NCBI GenBank assembly: GCA_001767925.1
Contig: MEMM01000164.1
Span: 8,031-47,913 of the forward strand
Source: Alphaproteobacteria bacterium RIFCSPHIGHO2_12_FULL_63_12
Lineage (GTDB): Bacteria > Pseudomonadota > Alphaproteobacteria > Caulobacterales > Parvularculaceae
Direction of reading: 5' to 3'
DNA: 39,883 nt
This document shows, in pieces, positions 10,701-17,845 of this stretch. The number at the start of each line of letters is the position of its first letter. Within the stretch, counting starts at the first letter, position 1. The notes under the pieces are model-generated. The model did no database searches and had not been told where the DNA came from. It saw nothing but the letters and a program-made list of their open reading frames with translations. The position numbers and the translations under genes were made by a program.

Positions 10701-11577
10701 AAACGCCGGCCCTTAGATCGTCGCCGAACCAGGCGACAACGAGCGAGGCGGCTTTCAGGTTTTTCGCAGCGCCCGTCAGCGCGGTGAGCGAGGCGGAAAA
10801 ATCGGTGACGCCGTCATTATTGTTGACGTTCTCCGACGCGGTGACCCCCTCGCCCGCCTCGCGCGTCACTTTGGTCGTTCCGTAAATGAACTCGCCCGAC
10901 CCCGGAATAAGGGTGACGGCGGCCAGCGCGTTTTCGAGCGCGACGGGATCGTCTTCGCCGAGGGCCTTTTCGATCTCGAAGGAGAGCTGCGGGATGCGGT
11001 TACCGAAATCCTTCAGCGGCAGATCCTCGAACACGATGTAAGCGAGCCCGCGAAAGGCCGGGGCGCCGCCTTCGACCGCGTCGATCAGCGCGTCGGGCGT
11101 TTGCGTCGGCGTGCCGCGATAAACGCGGTGATTGACTTTCGACAGATCGAAGGGTTTTCCATCCGCCCACACGCGCGCGACGCGGTCGATCTCGCCTTCG
11201 CAGAGGCCCACCGCGAAGGAGAGCGAATAAACATATTCGCGGAATGTCGTCTTCGACGCGGCGAGGCGCCCGCCCTTGCCGCCGGAGGATTCGGTCGTTT
11301 CCGCGACCGTCTCCTTGAAATTCGCCGCCCAGATCAATTGCCCGGCGACACGCGCGCGGCCCCAGACCCGCGTGACGCCCGCGCCTTCGGTCGATGACTG
11401 GATAGTGAAGCTGTCGAGCCGCGGGCCTTCGACGGTGCGCTTTCGCGGCCCGAAGATCAGCCGCTCGGCGGCGCCCGCGACATAGGAAGCGGCGGTCGAA
11501 GCGACCGTCCGTGCAAGGATCGTCCCGATCCCGGCGCGCCCGGCGGCGGCGGCGGCGGAAAGGATCAGTTGGGCCAT
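7723..11577 (-). CDS. GTA-type tail host-specificity protein (gp15 homologue, glycoside-hydrolase/TIM-barrel plus phage tail domains)
   Basis: 1284 aa; N-terminus MAQLILSAAAAAGRAGIGTILARTVASTAASYVAGAAERLIFGPRKRTVEGPRLDSFTIQSSTEGAGVTRVWGRARVAGQLIWA; TIM-barrel-like YGADWSEW, FIGIDYYPPLADWR, RFTEFGCPAVDKGANAPNVF; typical of gene transfer agent gp15. Confidence 0.92.
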   Translation of the reverse strand: MAQLILSAAAAAGRAGIGTILARTVASTAASYVAGAAERLIFGPRKRTVEGPRLDSFTIQSSTEGAGVTRVWGRARVAGQLIWAANFKETVAETTESSGGKGGRLAASKTTFREYVYSLSFAVGLCEGEIDRVARVWADGKPFDLSKVNHRVYRGTPTQTPDALIDAVEGGAPAFRGLAYIVFEDLPLKDFGNRIPQLSFEIEKALGEDDPVALENALAAVTLIPGSGEFIYGTTKVTREAGEGVTASENVNNNDGVTDFSASLTALTGAAKNLKAASLVVAWFGDDLRAGVCRLTPGVETYDKTTTPADWRGGGVARGQARLVSQLDGRPAYGGTSDDTGVIEAIQALKAKGLAVMFHPFILMDIPPTNNLPSPEGAGAQPAYPWRGRIGVGAHEGSAGAAADILAFFGSAAPGDFSLANGAVAYAGPAEWSFRRMILHYAHLCAAAGGVEAFLIGSELRALTTARDHQGNFPAVAALISLAAEVKAILPAAKISYGADWSEWSGVTKADGKYFHLDEFWADPNVAFIGIDYYPPLADWRDGVDHADLNAGWNGQHERAYIAANIEGGENFSWYYASPADRDAQARTPINDAAYNEAWVWRAKDIRNWWKNTHHHRPNFIRDAAPTPWVPKSKPVRFTEFGCPAVDKGANAPNVFVDPKSSESALPPFSSGARDELAQRRTLEAVHEYWRAHNESAGGVSMIETDRLYVYAFDARPFPYFPARADIWGDAANWEKGHWLNGRLTRAPLDALVAALCAQADIQGVDASGLKGSIAGYVVDRPLSPRQMIDPLADVFQFDMTETATGLRFQPRGGASVASLDASMLADDAAGREARGAYAVTIGHKADLPTAVRLGYIDEGGDYLPALAEARLPFADDIREIGMELPAVMDEAAAAARARSILADAGVMRETASFALPPSFAALEPGDAVRLDLGATARDYRIVSMTDGATRKVEAVRVARAVYEDAPATGGFKAPAIAPQFGPPAFELMNLPLLRDDDDPAAPYFAVHAEPWPGAIALYRGDALAATATARAVIGRLDAPLSPGASGRWDERSMRVRLSFGALVSKSAEEVLAGANAAAVETPAGWEILQFRDASLGPDGAWTLTGLLRGQSGSEQEAAAGAPANARFVLLTGAIVQASLPFDLRGLAFDWAAGPADDHPTAPTFRTRNFTGEARGARPLSPVHLMAVETADGAIDVTWKRRTRKGGDSWAGEDVPLSETYERYRVEIYAGAALIRTAEVSAPAFTYTPAMLAADFPGGRPALTIRVAQLSDLVGAGAWGEVGA

Positions 11578-11606
11578 GACGACGCCCCCGCTCGGCGGGC
11601 GCCGCT

Positions 11607-11714
11607 CCCCTCTCCCGCCGGCGGGAGAGGGGTCGGGGGTGAGGGTCTGCCAAACAGGAGATCGGCGCCCGTTGACGCCCCCTCACCCTGCCCTCTCCCG
11701 CAAGCGGGAGAGGG
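11607..11714. repeat. REP-like inverted pair (CCCCTCTCCCGCCGGCGGGAGAGGGG ... CCTCTCCCGCAAGCGGGAGAGG)
   Basis: Two hairpin-forming palindromes in the gap between gp15 and gp14. Confidence 0.85.
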
Positions 11715-11749
11715 TTGGCGCGCCCATGCGGGCGATGTTGCGCGACTCA

Positions 11750-12274
11750 TCATTGTTCAACTCCAGGAAATTCGAAAACGCCGGCGAGGCGCGTCATCCA
11801 CCAGCGGCAGAGCCAGCTTTCGATGACGGCGCGCCCGGCATAGGCGTGGATGAAGCGGTCGCCCGCCGAGACGATCCCGCAATGTTTGGCGGGTCCCGTC
11901 GGAACGATGCGGAAGATCAGGATCTGTCCGGGGCGCAGCGGCGTCGCCTCCGTCAGATGCCGGCGCGCGGCGGAGAGCAGCGGCTCGTCGCAGGGGCGGC
12001 GCTCGTTCCAGTCGGGCGTGTAGGGCGGCGGCGTTTCGGGCGCGGCGCCCAGTAATTCCGTATAGAGACCGATGACGAGGCCGAGACAGTCCGTCCCCGC
12101 CCCCTTCGCCGACGCCTGATGCACATAAGGCGTCCCGAGCCAGCCCCTTGCCGCGGCGACGATTTGGTCGCGGGAAAGCGCGGATTTTGTTTCGAGACGC
12201 GGGCGATCCTTCGAGACGCCTCGCTGCGCGAGGCTCCTCAGGATGAGGAAGCTTCTGAAAAAGGCGCCCTTCAC
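11750..12274 (-). CDS. NlpC/P60-family peptidase, GTA gp14 homologue; N-terminus encoded by a repeat element
   Basis: ALSRDQIVAAARGWLGTPYVHQASAKGAGTDCLGLVIGLY (catalytic Cys in GTDCLGL), HCGIVSAGDRFIHAY. Only in-frame start seen is GTG at 12274, upstream of the repeat. Confidence 0.82.
   Translation of the reverse strand: MKGAFFRSFLILRSLAQRGVSKDRPRLETKSALSRDQIVAAARGWLGTPYVHQASAKGAGTDCLGLVIGLYTELLGAAPETPPPYTPDWNERRPCDEPLLSAARRHLTEATPLRPGQILIFRIVPTGPAKHCGIVSAGDRFIHAYAGRAVIESWLCRWWMTRLAGVFEFPGVEQ
12206..12248. repeat. REP-like element, family 1 (TCCTTCGAGACG...CCTCAGGATGAGG), within the 5' end of the gp14 ORF
   Basis: ATCCTTCGAGACGCCTCGCTGCGCGAGGCTCCTCAGGATGAGG; same consensus recurs in at least five other places in the window. 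Confidence 0.85.
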
Positions 12275-12354
12275 CTCTCCCTTGGGGGCAAGAGGTCGTC
12301 GCCTCTCCCTTGGGGGCGAGTATGCACTTTACATACCAACCCCAAGGGAGAGGC
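12272..12354. repeat. REP-like element, family 2 variant (CCTCTCCCTTGGGGGC ... CCCCAAGGGAGAGG)
   Basis: Two direct copies of cctctcccttgggggc and one inverted copy. Confidence 0.8.
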
Positions 12355-12452
12355 CAGCGAGCGCATGGCGCGCGCGGGTGAGGGTATTTCAACCGTCGCT
12401 GTCGCCGTCACGCAGGGGTGTCGCCAAAGGCGGCGGCGCAAAGCCCGCCCTA

Positions 12453-12482
12453 TCAAAATGCGATGACGCGGCGGAGGATCAT
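12453..12482 (-). pseudogene. Orphan 5' fragment of an array paralog (MILRRVIAF*)
   Basis: ATGATCCTCCGCCGCGTCATCGCATTTTGA matches the first 8 codons of intact paralogs, then stops; preceded by the same GGCCGCCCC leader as paralogs A and J. Confidence 0.75.
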
Positions 12483-12508
12483 GGGGCGGCCCTCTCATTT
12501 ACGGGTTC

Positions 12509-12648
12509 CGTCATCCCGTGCGCGCTGCAACATGCAATGTTGCGGCGCTGACACGGGATCGCATCCAGACGGAGCACTATCGCCCAACCCGCGCCCGATC
12601 CCGGACCAGCAACGCGGCATTACATGCCGCATTGCATCCGGGATGACG
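12509..12648. repeat. Long inverted repeat element (CGTCATCCCG ... CGGGATGACG)
   Basis: Outer arms cgtcatcccg / cgggatgacg; inner partly palindromic segments around ACATGCAATGT and GCGGCATTACATGCCGC. Confidence 0.75.
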
Positions 12649-12678
12649 AGCGTGTGGGCGCGATGATGGGATGCCGCA

Positions 12679-13461
12679 TCATCGGCTCTTCCCTCCCGCA
12701 TCCTTGCCAAGCGCTGCGTCGACCGCCGCGCGCATGACGGTTGCGTTGCCGAGGCGGTCATTGCCGACTTGCGCGGCGACCTGCATCGTCGACATCCAGT
12801 ATCTGAGCTCCGCCATCAGCGCGGCGTCGGTGCGGATCTGATCGACGATTCGCGCCGCTTGCGCCTCGTCGAGCGGCGACGCGCAGTCGAGCATCATCTG
12901 GCGCGCCTTGATGTCGGACGTATAGCAGTTTTTCCAGATATAGTTCTGCACGCCGAGCGGAATGACGCCGCGCACATGCTGGCGATAGGGCGGGCGTTCG
13001 GCCATCGCCGGATTGATCCCCAGAGAATAATACTGCGCGAGGTCATTGCGCAGGCCGGTGTCGGCGATCAGCCCGATCTCGCCGGCGCTGGTCAGCTCGT
13101 CATAGGTCGTCTGCGTCGTATAGAATTCCGCGACCTGGCTCGACTGGAAAAAGGCGAGCAGCAAATCCCATTGCGAGGCGCCCCTCGCCTCGCCGGTTTC
13201 GGCGTAGTCGAGGCCCTTCGCGCCATAGTCGGCGACCTTCGCCCAGAACGCCAGACGGTCGGTATAGGTCGCGATGTCGGCGTCGAGATCGGCGCCGATG
13301 CGCTGGAGATAGTCATGCGCCCGCACCCGGCCCTCGCGCGCCTCATTCCAGTTCGAGACCTGCAAGCCGACGAAGACGCCGACAACGACGATGATGAAGT
13401 CGAGAAAGATCGCGGTCCATTCCTGCTTGCGGAAATGCGCGATGACACGGCGGAGGATCAT
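12679..13461 (-). CDS. Array paralog A: N-terminal membrane-anchored protein, function unknown (DUF6090-like architecture)
   Basis: MILRRVIAHFRKQEWTAIFLDFIIVVVGVFVGLQVSNWNEAR; core TTYDELTSAGEIGLIADTGLRNDLAQYY; Cys pair NCYTSDIKARQMMLDC. Confidence 0.9.
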   Translation of the reverse strand: MILRRVIAHFRKQEWTAIFLDFIIVVVGVFVGLQVSNWNEAREGRVRAHDYLQRIGADLDADIATYTDRLAFWAKVADYGAKGLDYAETGEARGASQWDLLLAFFQSSQVAEFYTTQTTYDELTSAGEIGLIADTGLRNDLAQYYSLGINPAMAERPPYRQHVRGVIPLGVQNYIWKNCYTSDIKARQMMLDCASPLDEAQAARIVDQIRTDAALMAELRYWMSTMQVAAQVGNDRLGNATVMRAAVDAALGKDAGGKSR

Positions 13462-13592
13462 GGGGCGGCCCTTCGTAGGGCGGGCCTTGGCCCGCCGTCT
13501 TCGTTTTCCGACAATGTCCGTGCACGTTGCAACTTCGCCGGCGGGTTAAAACCCGCCCTACAGGATTGGGCGATGACGCGGCGCAAGATCAT
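13458..13592 (-). pseudogene. 44-codon relic ORF between B and A (MILRRVIAQSCRAGFNPPAKLQRARTLSENEDGGPRPALRRAAP*)
   Basis: Starts in ATGA overlap with the stop of B (13589-13592); its stop overlaps the start of A (13458-13461). First 8 residues match the paralog head; the rest is mostly repeat. Confidence 0.7.
13475..13561. repeat. REP-like inverted pair, family 3 (GTAGGGCGGGCCTTGGCCCGCC ... GGCGGGTTAAAACCCGCCCTAC)
   Basis: Two palindromes facing each other, lying between paralogs A and B. Confidence 0.85.
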
Positions 13593-14359
13593 GGGGCGTC
13601 CTCCAGATATTGCTTGAGCCGCGCCTGCAGCGCCGCGGCGCGCGCGGCGGCGGCGGCGACTTCGCCGCGATGAAAGATCACGAACGTCGCCATGATGCGG
13701 ATCGTCGCGGCGAGCTGGGGATTGTCGGCGACGAGGCGGAAATAATCTTGCGCCGGCGTATATGCGAAGGGCGCAAGGCCGTAGAGAGCGCCCGTATTTA
13801 AGGCGTCCCTTCGCAGCGTCAGAATTTTTTCGTTCTGGTCGCCGACGCTCGAGACGAGATTGTAGTATCCCTGAATTTCCTTCGCGAGTTCGGCGTCGCG
13901 GATCAAAGTGACGTCGCCGGCGCCGGCGATCGCGTCATAGGTCATGGTGCTCGGCGTTGGATGAAACCCCAGAACGATATCCGTCCAGAGCCGGTCACGC
14001 CCCGCGTCGGGCGGCGTCGCCAGTCGCGACAGATCGAACGTGTAATCGACCGTGCCGGCGCCCTGGTCGCCGGCCTCGAAGTCGAGGGGCGGCAGGCCGG
14101 CGCCTTCGAGCGACGCCATCGCGGCGACGACCCGCTTCTCGGCGGTGTCGAGGCTCTGCGCGTATTGCGCGCGATCAATGTCGAGATCGCCGATCAGCCC
14201 TTCGACGATCTGCGTCTCGCGCTGGCGGTCGTTGAGGTTCCGGCTCCATTCCTGCGCCTGCAAGCCGACGAAAACGCCGGCGACGACGATGACGAAATCG
14301 AGAAAGATCGCCGTCCATTCCTGCTTGCGGAAATGTGCGATGACGCGGCGGAGGATCAT
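13589..14359 (-). CDS. Array paralog B
   Basis: MILRRVIAHFRKQEWTAIFLDFVIVVAGVFVGLQAQEWSRN; core MTYDAIAGAGDVTLIRDAELAKEIQGYY. Confidence 0.9.
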   Translation of the reverse strand: MILRRVIAHFRKQEWTAIFLDFVIVVAGVFVGLQAQEWSRNLNDRQRETQIVEGLIGDLDIDRAQYAQSLDTAEKRVVAAMASLEGAGLPPLDFEAGDQGAGTVDYTFDLSRLATPPDAGRDRLWTDIVLGFHPTPSTMTYDAIAGAGDVTLIRDAELAKEIQGYYNLVSSVGDQNEKILTLRRDALNTGALYGLAPFAYTPAQDYFRLVADNPQLAATIRIMATFVIFHRGEVAAAAARAAALQARLKQYLEDAP

Positions 14360-14550
14360 GGCTTCACCTCTTCCCGTCCTTCGAGACGCGGGCCTTCGGC
14401 CCGCTCCTCAGGATGAGGAAGAAAACTCCCCTCAACCTGAGGAGCCTCGCGCAGCGAGGCGTCTCGAAGGATGCTTTGAGGCGCCGGCGTCGCGAAGGGC
14501 GGCGGGCTGAAGCCCGCCCCACGGGACGGCGTCACGCAAGAGAGACTCAT
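14356..14550 (-). other. 64-codon repeat-derived mini-ORF between C and B, ATGA-overlapped at both ends
   Basis: MSLSCVTPSRGAGFSPPPFATPAPQSILRDASLREAPQVEGSFLPHPEERAEGPRLEGREEVKP*; start overlaps stop of C (14547-14550), stop overlaps start of B (14356-14359). Confidence 0.65.
14377..14472. repeat. REP-like inverted pair, family 1
   Basis: TCCTTCGAGACGCGGGCCTTCGGCCCGCTCCTCAGGATGAGG ... CCTGAGGAGCCTCGCGCAGCGAGGCGTCTCGAAGGA. Confidence 0.9.
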
Positions 14551-15296
14551 CGCCCATTCCCCTTGTCGATCGCGGCGGCGACGCGGTCGGCCTCGGCGCG
14601 CAGCTCTTTCATGATTTTCAGATGGCGGTTCGTATAGAGCCAGTAATTCCGCGCCGCGGCGAGCAGCACGGCGTCGCCGGCGAAGGCGTTGACGATTTCG
14701 CCCGCCGGCATCGCATCGACCGGCGACAGGCCCGCCTGCTGCTGCGCGTCGACAAGTTTGACGCGGTTGACTTCGAGCGAGGTTTCAAATGTCAGCGCCT
14801 TGTCGACGTCGGCGTAATAGGACTGGATCGCGCGCAGCAGCGCCGCGTCGCGAATGACGCCAATGCCGCCGGTGTTGACCATCGTGTCATAGGAAAGCCG
14901 GTTGCCGTCGAATGTCGTCAGGATGAACATCGCGACGCCGATCGTCTCCGGGCTTTGCGCGTCGTAAGGGGGCGCTTGTTCGATCTCGATCCGGCCGCGC
15001 GCCGAGTTGAACCCGTCCGGCAGGGGCGCGCCGCCCGCTTCGCGCAGGAGAAAGCTCATCGCCGACATCCGGTGCGCTGAAACGCGGATGATCTCCTCGA
15101 TCTCCGCGATGTCGCTGCGAATGTCGGCCGCGACGCCGGCGAGATAGACGGCTTCCCTCGTCCGTTCGCCGCGCGCCGCGTTCCAGTTCGAGACCTGCAA
15201 GCCGACAAAGACGCCGACGACGACGATGACGAAGTCGAGAAAGATCGCGGTCCATTCCTGTTTGCGGAAGTGTGCGATGACGCGGCGCAGGATCAT
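14547..15296 (-). CDS. Array paralog C (start moved to internal Met at 15296)
   Basis: MILRRVIAHFRKQEWTAIFLDFVIVVVGVFVGLQVSNWNAAR; core LSYDTMVNTGGIGVIRDAALLRAIQSYY; 4-nt ATGA overlap with D. Confidence 0.9.
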   Translation of the reverse strand: MILRRVIAHFRKQEWTAIFLDFVIVVVGVFVGLQVSNWNAARGERTREAVYLAGVAADIRSDIAEIEEIIRVSAHRMSAMSFLLREAGGAPLPDGFNSARGRIEIEQAPPYDAQSPETIGVAMFILTTFDGNRLSYDTMVNTGGIGVIRDAALLRAIQSYYADVDKALTFETSLEVNRVKLVDAQQQAGLSPVDAMPAGEIVNAFAGDAVLLAAARNYWLYTNRHLKIMKELRAEADRVAAAIDKGNGR

Positions 15297-16063
15297 TTCG
15301 CCAGCTCGCTGTCGATCGCCGCGGCGAGCGCGGTCGCCGCCGCCGTGTCCGGCTCGACGCTTTGCGCCAGCTGGTCGAGATTGGTGATCCAGAAGCGCAG
15401 GCCGTCGACCAGCAGCGGGTGCGCCAGATAGACCTCGAGAATTTTCGCCGCCTCCGCCTCGCTGACCGGCGCCGGACAATCAAGCATGCGCTGATTGACC
15501 GGGCCGTGCGAATGACATTCGTTGACGATGTAGCTGGCGACGGCGATCGGCGTCGCGCCGCGCACCGCCTGGCGATAGGCGGGGATAGCGGTGTAAACGA
15601 CGGCGCGAACGATTTTCGCGCTGTTGCTGTAATAGTTCGAGAGCGCGATGCGCAGCTTCTCCGAGCGGATCAGCGTGACGTCGCCCGCGCCGCTCATTTC
15701 ACTGAACGCCGTGTCGTTCGGGGAGTAGAACCAGACATTGGAGGCCCAGAAGAACGACCGCACGGTTTTCCACGCCGACCCGTCGACGAGCGCGCCGGTC
15801 TCGGCGTAGCCGGTAGCCATGCGGCCGGCCGCGGCGACATCCGCCCAATAGCGCTGACGTTCGGCGAGGCCGTCGATGTCGCCCTGAAGATCGGCCCGGA
15901 TGCGCGTCAGATACGAAATCTCGCGCGCCCGGTCCTGCCGCGCCGTGTTCCACTCGGTGATCTGGAAGGCGATCAGAATGCCAGCGACGACGATGACGAA
16001 GTCGAGAAAGATGGCGGTCCATTCCTGTTTGCGGAAATGACCGATGACGCGGGAGAGGATCAT
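15293..16063 (-). CDS. Array paralog D
   Basis: MILSRVIGHFRKQEWTAIFLDFVIVVAGILIAFQITEWNTAR; core TAFSEMSGAGDVTLIRSEKLRIALSNYY; Cys pair ECHSHGPVNQRMLDC. Confidence 0.9.
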   Translation of the reverse strand: MILSRVIGHFRKQEWTAIFLDFVIVVAGILIAFQITEWNTARQDRAREISYLTRIRADLQGDIDGLAERQRYWADVAAAGRMATGYAETGALVDGSAWKTVRSFFWASNVWFYSPNDTAFSEMSGAGDVTLIRSEKLRIALSNYYSNSAKIVRAVVYTAIPAYRQAVRGATPIAVASYIVNECHSHGPVNQRMLDCPAPVSEAEAAKILEVYLAHPLLVDGLRFWITNLDQLAQSVEPDTAAATALAAAIDSELAK

Positions 16064-16257
16064 GGCTTCACCTCTTCGCATCCTTCGAGACGCGGGCCTT
16101 TGGCCCGCTCCTCAGGATGAGGTTGAAAACTTCCCTCACCCTGCCGCCGCCGCGCCGAAACGGCGCTCTGGCGCGCCGTGCAGGCGGGAGGAGCCGGCGA
16201 AGCCGGCGTCTCGAAGGGCGGCGGGGTGAAATGCTCGATAACGCAAGAAAAGCTCAT
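16060..16257 (-). other. 65-codon repeat-derived mini-ORF between E and D, ATGA-overlapped at both ends
   Basis: MSFSCVIEHFTPPPFETPASPAPPACTARQSAVSARRRQGEGSFQPHPEERAKGPRLEGCEEVKP*; head resembles MILRRVIEHF; overlaps at 16254-16257 and 16060-16063. Confidence 0.65.
16081..16217. repeat. REP-like inverted pair, family 1
   Basis: TCCTTCGAGACGCGGGCCTTTGGCCCGCTCCTCAGGATGAGG ... GGAGCCGGCGAAGCCGGCGTCTCGAAGG. Confidence 0.88.
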
Positions 16258-17039
16258 GAGCCAGACTCTCTCAGCTTCTTGAGGGCTTCGCGAATGTCGC
16301 CGTTCACAAGGGAGAGCATGTCGCCACGCCGCGAATCGAGATTGGCGATGCGCAGGCGCAGCAGCGGGACCGTCAGGGGGTTGGCCCTTAGCGCCGCCGC
16401 CGCGTCGCGCAGGGCCGCCGGGGGCAACCCGGTCTTGCACGGATAATCGAGCTGATCGACGATCGATGCGTAGTCGCCGATGACGACGTCGCGATCGCCG
16501 CAGGACCGGCTGAGCGCGCGTTGGATCGCGGTCGGCACGGCCATCCGGAACAGCTCGCGATAGCGCGAGTCGACGCCTTCCCGGCGAATATTATCGAAAA
16601 TCGGCGTCGTGTAGACCCTGATCGCCAGGCTGCGGAACGCGCGGTCGCGAATGAGCCCGATCCCGCCGGTGGAGATCAGTTCGTCATAGGTCGAGCGCCG
16701 CCGGCGCGGCTCGCGATACTGGGTCGCGCGATAGGCGGCGACGAGGAGCGCCTCGTCATCGAGCGCGGCGCGCCCTTCGAGCGCGTCCATCGCCGTCTCG
16801 GCGCTCTTGAGAACGTCGTCGTTGTATTCGAAAATATACTGGAAGCCCCACGCCTCGAAGAGAAGATCGTCCTTGAGCCGCGCGCTGAAGACCTCGCCCC
16901 GCGCGCGCGTCTCCCGCTCTTCGTTCCAGTTCGAGACCTGCGTGCCGAGAAAGACGCCGAGGACGACGATCGCGAGATCGACCCCGACCGCGAACCAGTT
17001 ATGCGTCTTCACGTGATCATAGATGCGGCGGGGGATCAT
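16254..17039 (-). CDS. Array paralog E (subtype shared with I)
   Basis: MIPRRIYDHVKTHNWFAVGVDLAIVVLGVFLGTQVSNWNEER; core STYDELISTGGIGLIRDRAFRSLAIRVY; CGDRDVVIGDYASIVDQLDYPC. Confidence 0.9.
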   Translation of the reverse strand: MIPRRIYDHVKTHNWFAVGVDLAIVVLGVFLGTQVSNWNEERETRARGEVFSARLKDDLLFEAWGFQYIFEYNDDVLKSAETAMDALEGRAALDDEALLVAAYRATQYREPRRRRSTYDELISTGGIGLIRDRAFRSLAIRVYTTPIFDNIRREGVDSRYRELFRMAVPTAIQRALSRSCGDRDVVIGDYASIVDQLDYPCKTGLPPAALRDAAAALRANPLTVPLLRLRIANLDSRRGDMLSLVNGDIREALKKLRESGS

Positions 17040-17845
17040 CGCGCGCTCCCGTCAAGGCGCGCGGCGATCTTTGCGTTCATCGCCGCCGTCGCCTCTCGCA
17101 TTCTTTGCGCGAAGGATTCATTCGTCCCCGCGACCATCGCGCGCCATGAAAGCAGCGCGTTGATGTCGGCCCAGACGCCGGCGTCCGGCGGCGCTTCGAG
17201 GGCGACGCCCGGCGCCTTGTACAGGGGACCGGCGTAAACTTCGGCGATGAACCCTTTGTCGTCGAGCCCCGTATTGAAGCGCGGCGCGCCCATCAACTCC
17301 TCGTTCCACGGGCGGGAGGGAACGCCCAGCGCAAACATGCGGGCGACAAACCCCGCATCGACGTAATACATGTTGTTCCGGTCGATCGCCGCTTCCATGC
17401 GGCGCATGTTGAAGAAATAGGAAACGACCTCGGCGCGCAGCGCATCGTCGAAGATGACGTCCATCTTGCCGGAATTTTGCAAGTCGACGAAGGTCGGGCT
17501 TTCGATCCGCAAGGTGCGGCGCATGGTGAGTTGCGAGAGGCCGATATTGATGCGCCGGACGCGATCGGGCGAGGCTTCCTGCGCGATGTAGTCGTAGGTC
17601 TTGCCCGCAAGCTTCGCCTGATATTGCTCGAACGCGATCTGGGCGCGCGCCTCGACGTCAATCAGCCGCAAATCATTTTGCAGTTGCGACAGATAGGTCG
17701 CCTCCGCCCGCTTGTCCTTCGCCGCCTCGTTCCAGTTCGAGACCTGAATGCCGACGAAAACGCCCATGACGACAATGACGAAGTCGATAAGGATCGCCGT
17801 CCATTCCTGACGGCGGAAGTGTTGAATCACGCGGCGCAGGATCAT
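17036..17845 (-). CDS. Array paralog F
   Basis: MILRRVIQHFRRQEWTAILIDFVIVVMGVFVGIQVSNWNEAA; core PTFVDLQNSGKMDVIFDDALRAEVVSYF; ATGA overlap with E. Confidence 0.9.
   Translation of the reverse strand: MILRRVIQHFRRQEWTAILIDFVIVVMGVFVGIQVSNWNEAAKDKRAEATYLSQLQNDLRLIDVEARAQIAFEQYQAKLAGKTYDYIAQEASPDRVRRINIGLSQLTMRRTLRIESPTFVDLQNSGKMDVIFDDALRAEVVSYFFNMRRMEAAIDRNNMYYVDAGFVARMFALGVPSRPWNEELMGAPRFNTGLDDKGFIAEVYAGPLYKAPGVALEAPPDAGVWADINALLSWRAMVAGTNESFAQRMREATAAMNAKIAARLDGSAR

Noticed and set aside
8308-10716. 802-aa plus-strand ORF
   Set aside because: Fully antisense to the GTA gp15 gene; Arg/Gly-rich translation typical of reverse-frame reading in GC-rich DNA.
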